DNA of 44,570 bases. Origin: an uncultured Eubacteriales bacterium (GTDB taxonomy: Bacteria; Bacillota; Clostridia; Christensenellales; Aristaeellaceae). Location of the stretch: assembly GCA_902789365.1 (NCBI GenBank), contig CADANQ010000013.1:1-44570 (forward strand). The letters are read 5' to 3'. The translations under genes and the position numbers were made by a program. Position 1 is the first letter of the stretch, and every line of letters starts with the position of its first letter. This document shows positions 43,041 to 44,570 of this stretch, in pieces. The notes beneath the pieces were generated by a model, which was given only the letters and a program-made list of their open reading frames with translations, was not told the origin of the DNA and did no database searches.

Positions 43041-43175
43041 ATTGCTTTTCATCTCCCCGATCAGCTTCGCGCGGTCCCCCTCGTCCGAAGAAAAAACGCC
43101 GGGACCGGCGCAGGTCAGGTAACGGAAGACGCCGTCGAACTTCCTGCCGGAAATATGCGCGTGGCTTTCGATCAT
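43041..43175 (-). pseudogene. 5' remnant of an amidohydrolase gene
   Basis: After a good ribosome site (GGAGGAAAACCG) an ATG opens 45 codons reading MIESHAHISG, then FDGVFRYLTC and GDRAKLIGEMKSN. This is a typical start of a TIM-barrel amidohydrolase (MIxSHxHI metal motif). The similarity then stops, and the frame runs through non-coding-looking sequence into the Rrf2 start. No barrel, later His or Asp ligands are present, so the gene is truncated. It lies 32 bases after the TIGR04076 gene, as if once part of that operon. Confidence 0.6.
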
Positions 43176-43207
43176 CGGTTTTCCTCCGGTTCGGGATCAA
43201 AGGCCGC

Positions 43208-43582
43208 TCACGTCGGTTTTACGGTCTGGTCTGGATAATCGTAGAAGCCGCCCCTGTGGAAGTTTTCGTTCCCGAGGGGGGTGGCCTTCAGGGTGAATAT
43301 CACGCAGCCGTCGGGGCAGACGACGGTTTTTTCATATTTGCCGGCGCCGCCGAGATTCCTGAGGTCTCCCCCGCTCCTGACGGCGTCCATCAGCGGAAAG
43401 AGCATCATCATGGTTTTCGAACAGATCCCATAGCCGTCCCGGTTGACCGGGCACCCGTAGGTGCAGGTGTACCTGTCGCCGATCTCTTCGCCGTTGCGGC
43501 AGTATCTTTCGGTGTGATCGCCGTGCAGGAAGCCCGTGACCTCCACAGTGAATTCGTATTCTTCGTCATACCATTTTTTCAT
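43208..43582 (-). CDS. TIGR04076 family protein
   Basis: This 124-residue cysteine-containing protein has MKKWYDEEYEFTVEVTG, GDRYTCTYGCPVN, GICSKTMMMLFPLMDAVRSGGDL and VVCPDGCVIFTL. These match the TIGR04076 family, whose function is unknown. Five cysteines in the CxxxC/C...C/CPDGC pattern suggest metal or Fe-S binding. The start ATG at 43582 follows GGAGGGAATAATC. It is downstream of the GNAT gene by 51 bases and upstream of the amidohydrolase remnant. Confidence 0.85.
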   Translation of the reverse strand: MKKWYDEEYEFTVEVTGFLHGDHTERYCRNGEEIGDRYTCTYGCPVNRDGYGICSKTMMMLFPLMDAVRSGGDLRNLGGAGKYEKTVVCPDGCVIFTLKATPLGNENFHRGGFYDYPDQTVKPT

Positions 43583-43633
43583 GATTATTCCCTCCGTCAA
43601 ACCGATCGGAAAGCAAAAGCCGGCGGAATCGGG

Positions 43634-44386
43634 TCATTCCCCGATCCTGTGGGCCTCCGTCTCCACCCACGCGGGCCTGAAGCCGCTGTTCAGCGCGATG
43701 TTCTGCGAACGGATGTTCGCGCTCGCCGTGCCGTAAAAGGGGACGTCCCCCGTTTCGATGATCCTGTTTTTCAGCATCGTCACAAGGCAGGTGCCCAGCC
43801 CCATGGAACGGTACCGCGGCAGCACGTCGATGCCGATCTGCTGCCAGTGGGGCGCATCCTCCGAACAGCCCGCCATGCCCATGATGACATCGCCGTCAAA
43901 GGCGGCGACGGCAAGCCTGTCGGGCCGGGCGGGGCAGGGCTCGGGATAGCTGATGGCATTCGGGAACCGTTTGTCGCCGTAAAACGGGCGAATGCCGTCT
44001 TCATCAAACCACTCCGCCCGCCATTCTCCCTTCGGCTTTACGTCCCGGCAGGGCAGGAACATGTGATGCGTCGGGGCCATCCGGTATCCGTACTTATTCA
44101 GCTCCGCGTCCAGTTCCGACAGCTTTCCGTGTTCAAAAAGCCGGTGCCCCTCCGCGCCGCTTACGAATTCCCTGAGGAATCCGTGCAGGCGCTCGTCCGC
44201 CATAACCACCGTGTTCCCGCCCGTCGTGACCATCTGCAAAAACGGGACCTCCCGGGTATAGCTTCTTCTCCCTTCCCTCAGCCGGGATACGGTGACGACG
44301 TTTTCCTTCGCCTCCAGGTCCTCCGGGACGCAGTTGTAATCCAGCGCCAGCTGCGCGAGAAGCTTTCCGTAGTATTTCCAGAACAT
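43634..44386 (-). CDS. GNAT family N-acetyltransferase
   Basis: This 250-residue protein has a C-terminal GNAT domain: LAVAAFDGDVIMGMAG, then the acetyl-CoA motif IGIDVLPRYRSMGLGTCLV (R-x-x-G-x-G type) and NIRSQNIALNSGFRPAWVE. The N-terminal half (about 1-120) is an extra domain that probably fixes the acceptor. The substrate is unknown. The frame is open to 44560, but the ATG at 44386 follows AGGGGATG and lies downstream of a promoter-like box, so it is chosen. Confidence 0.85.
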   Translation of the reverse strand: MFWKYYGKLLAQLALDYNCVPEDLEAKENVVTVSRLREGRRSYTREVPFLQMVTTGGNTVVMADERLHGFLREFVSGAEGHRLFEHGKLSELDAELNKYGYRMAPTHHMFLPCRDVKPKGEWRAEWFDEDGIRPFYGDKRFPNAISYPEPCPARPDRLAVAAFDGDVIMGMAGCSEDAPHWQQIGIDVLPRYRSMGLGTCLVTMLKNRIIETGDVPFYGTASANIRSQNIALNSGFRPAWVETEAHRIGE

Positions 44387-44470
44387 CCTTATACATCCCC
44401 TTTGATCCGGTTCAATACGGGCCCCGGCGGCCCTCGGGCGCCGTTTGCCGCGGCGGGTATTGTCAATGGG

Positions 44471-44479
44471 AGTATAACA
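44471..44479 (-). promoter_or_regulatory. Extended -10 promoter for the GNAT gene
   Basis: On the minus strand TGTTATACT has the TGn-TATACT form, about 85 bases upstream of the ATG at 44386. No other gene is seen between 44387 and the window end. Confidence 0.6.
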
Positions 44480-44570
44480 CAGATCGCGGGGTTCCGCCAT
44501 GCCGTTTTCCCGTCCGTGCCGCCGGAAAAGGCGGGCCCATACGAATCCATGCATTGACACGGCCGATAAA

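Noticed and set aside
43676-43740. Search for a second leader or riboswitch before the GNAT and TIGR04076 genes
   Set aside because: No structured leader or terminator pair was found; the gap holds only ordinary coding sequence and ribosome sites.
42848-44557. Open frame of 569 codons on the plus strand opposite Rrf2, TIGR04076 and GNAT genes
   Set aside because: It crosses three minus-strand genes with good ribosome sites and family motifs, so it is a shadow.
44554-44559. TTGACA on the plus strand at the right edge
   Set aside because: A -10 box would fall at or beyond the end of the window, so a promoter cannot be supported.

Overview
The window comes from a GC-rich, low-redundancy Firmicutes chromosome, most likely a gut- or rumen-type member of the Clostridia. 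This rests on AGGAGG-type ribosome binding sites, frequent TTG/GTG starts, sigma-A promoters with 17-base spacers, a T-box leader on the trp operon, a zinc-type L31, HemZ, YqhQ (DUF1385), a MazG/YabN fusion, and an RqcP (YabO) S4 protein. The family is not resolvable by eye. No rRNA, tRNA, insertion sequence, prophage or CRISPR array was seen.

Layout. 1-6750 (minus strand): secreted CocE/S15-type hydrolase, transketolase, phosphohexomutase and a DUF2461 protein. 6800-6920: candidate structured small RNA on the minus strand. 7000-9660 (plus): MIF-like tautomerase, short-chain dehydrogenase and an unusually long PRPP synthetase. 9759-17036 (plus): a complete trp operon, trpEGDCFBA, behind a strong promoter and a tryptophan-specific T-box, closed by a small tandem-ACT protein. 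17056-20836 (minus): a secreted 1224-residue protein made of 14 SH3b modules. 20984-28730 (plus): a coiled-coil tail-anchored protein, then rpmE-yqhQ-prmC-prfA-dtd, an MBL hydrolase, hemZ and psuG. 28754-38371 (minus): MFS transporter, RqcP, FAD dehydrogenase, GH1 and GH30 glycosidases, HU, MazG and an unknown secreted protein. 38477-40986 (plus): a large adenosine-deaminase-like protein with unusual N- and C-terminal extensions. 41052-42498 (plus): an AhpD-like protein and an ECF transporter S component. 42513-44479 (minus): GNAT acetyltransferase, TIGR04076 protein, a truncated amidohydrolase remnant and an Rrf2 regulator.

How the genes work together. PRPP synthetase lies just upstream of the trp operon, whose TrpD consumes PRPP. 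The trp genes overlap by 4-8 bases at nearly every junction, so they are probably translationally coupled. The L31-YqhQ-PrmC-RF1 run is a translation block: PrmC methylates the RF1 it is coupled to. GH30 (lipoprotein) and GH1 form a glycan-degrading pair lying between genes (MazG-HU and RqcP) that are usually neighbours.

The most novel-looking element is the leader at 41052-41310. A palindromic operator is centred on the -35 box. It is followed by a 24-codon peptide with four Cys codons, then two terminators whose arms can alternatively pair as an antiterminator. This reads as a cysteine-sensing attenuator controlling the AhpD-like and ECF-S genes.
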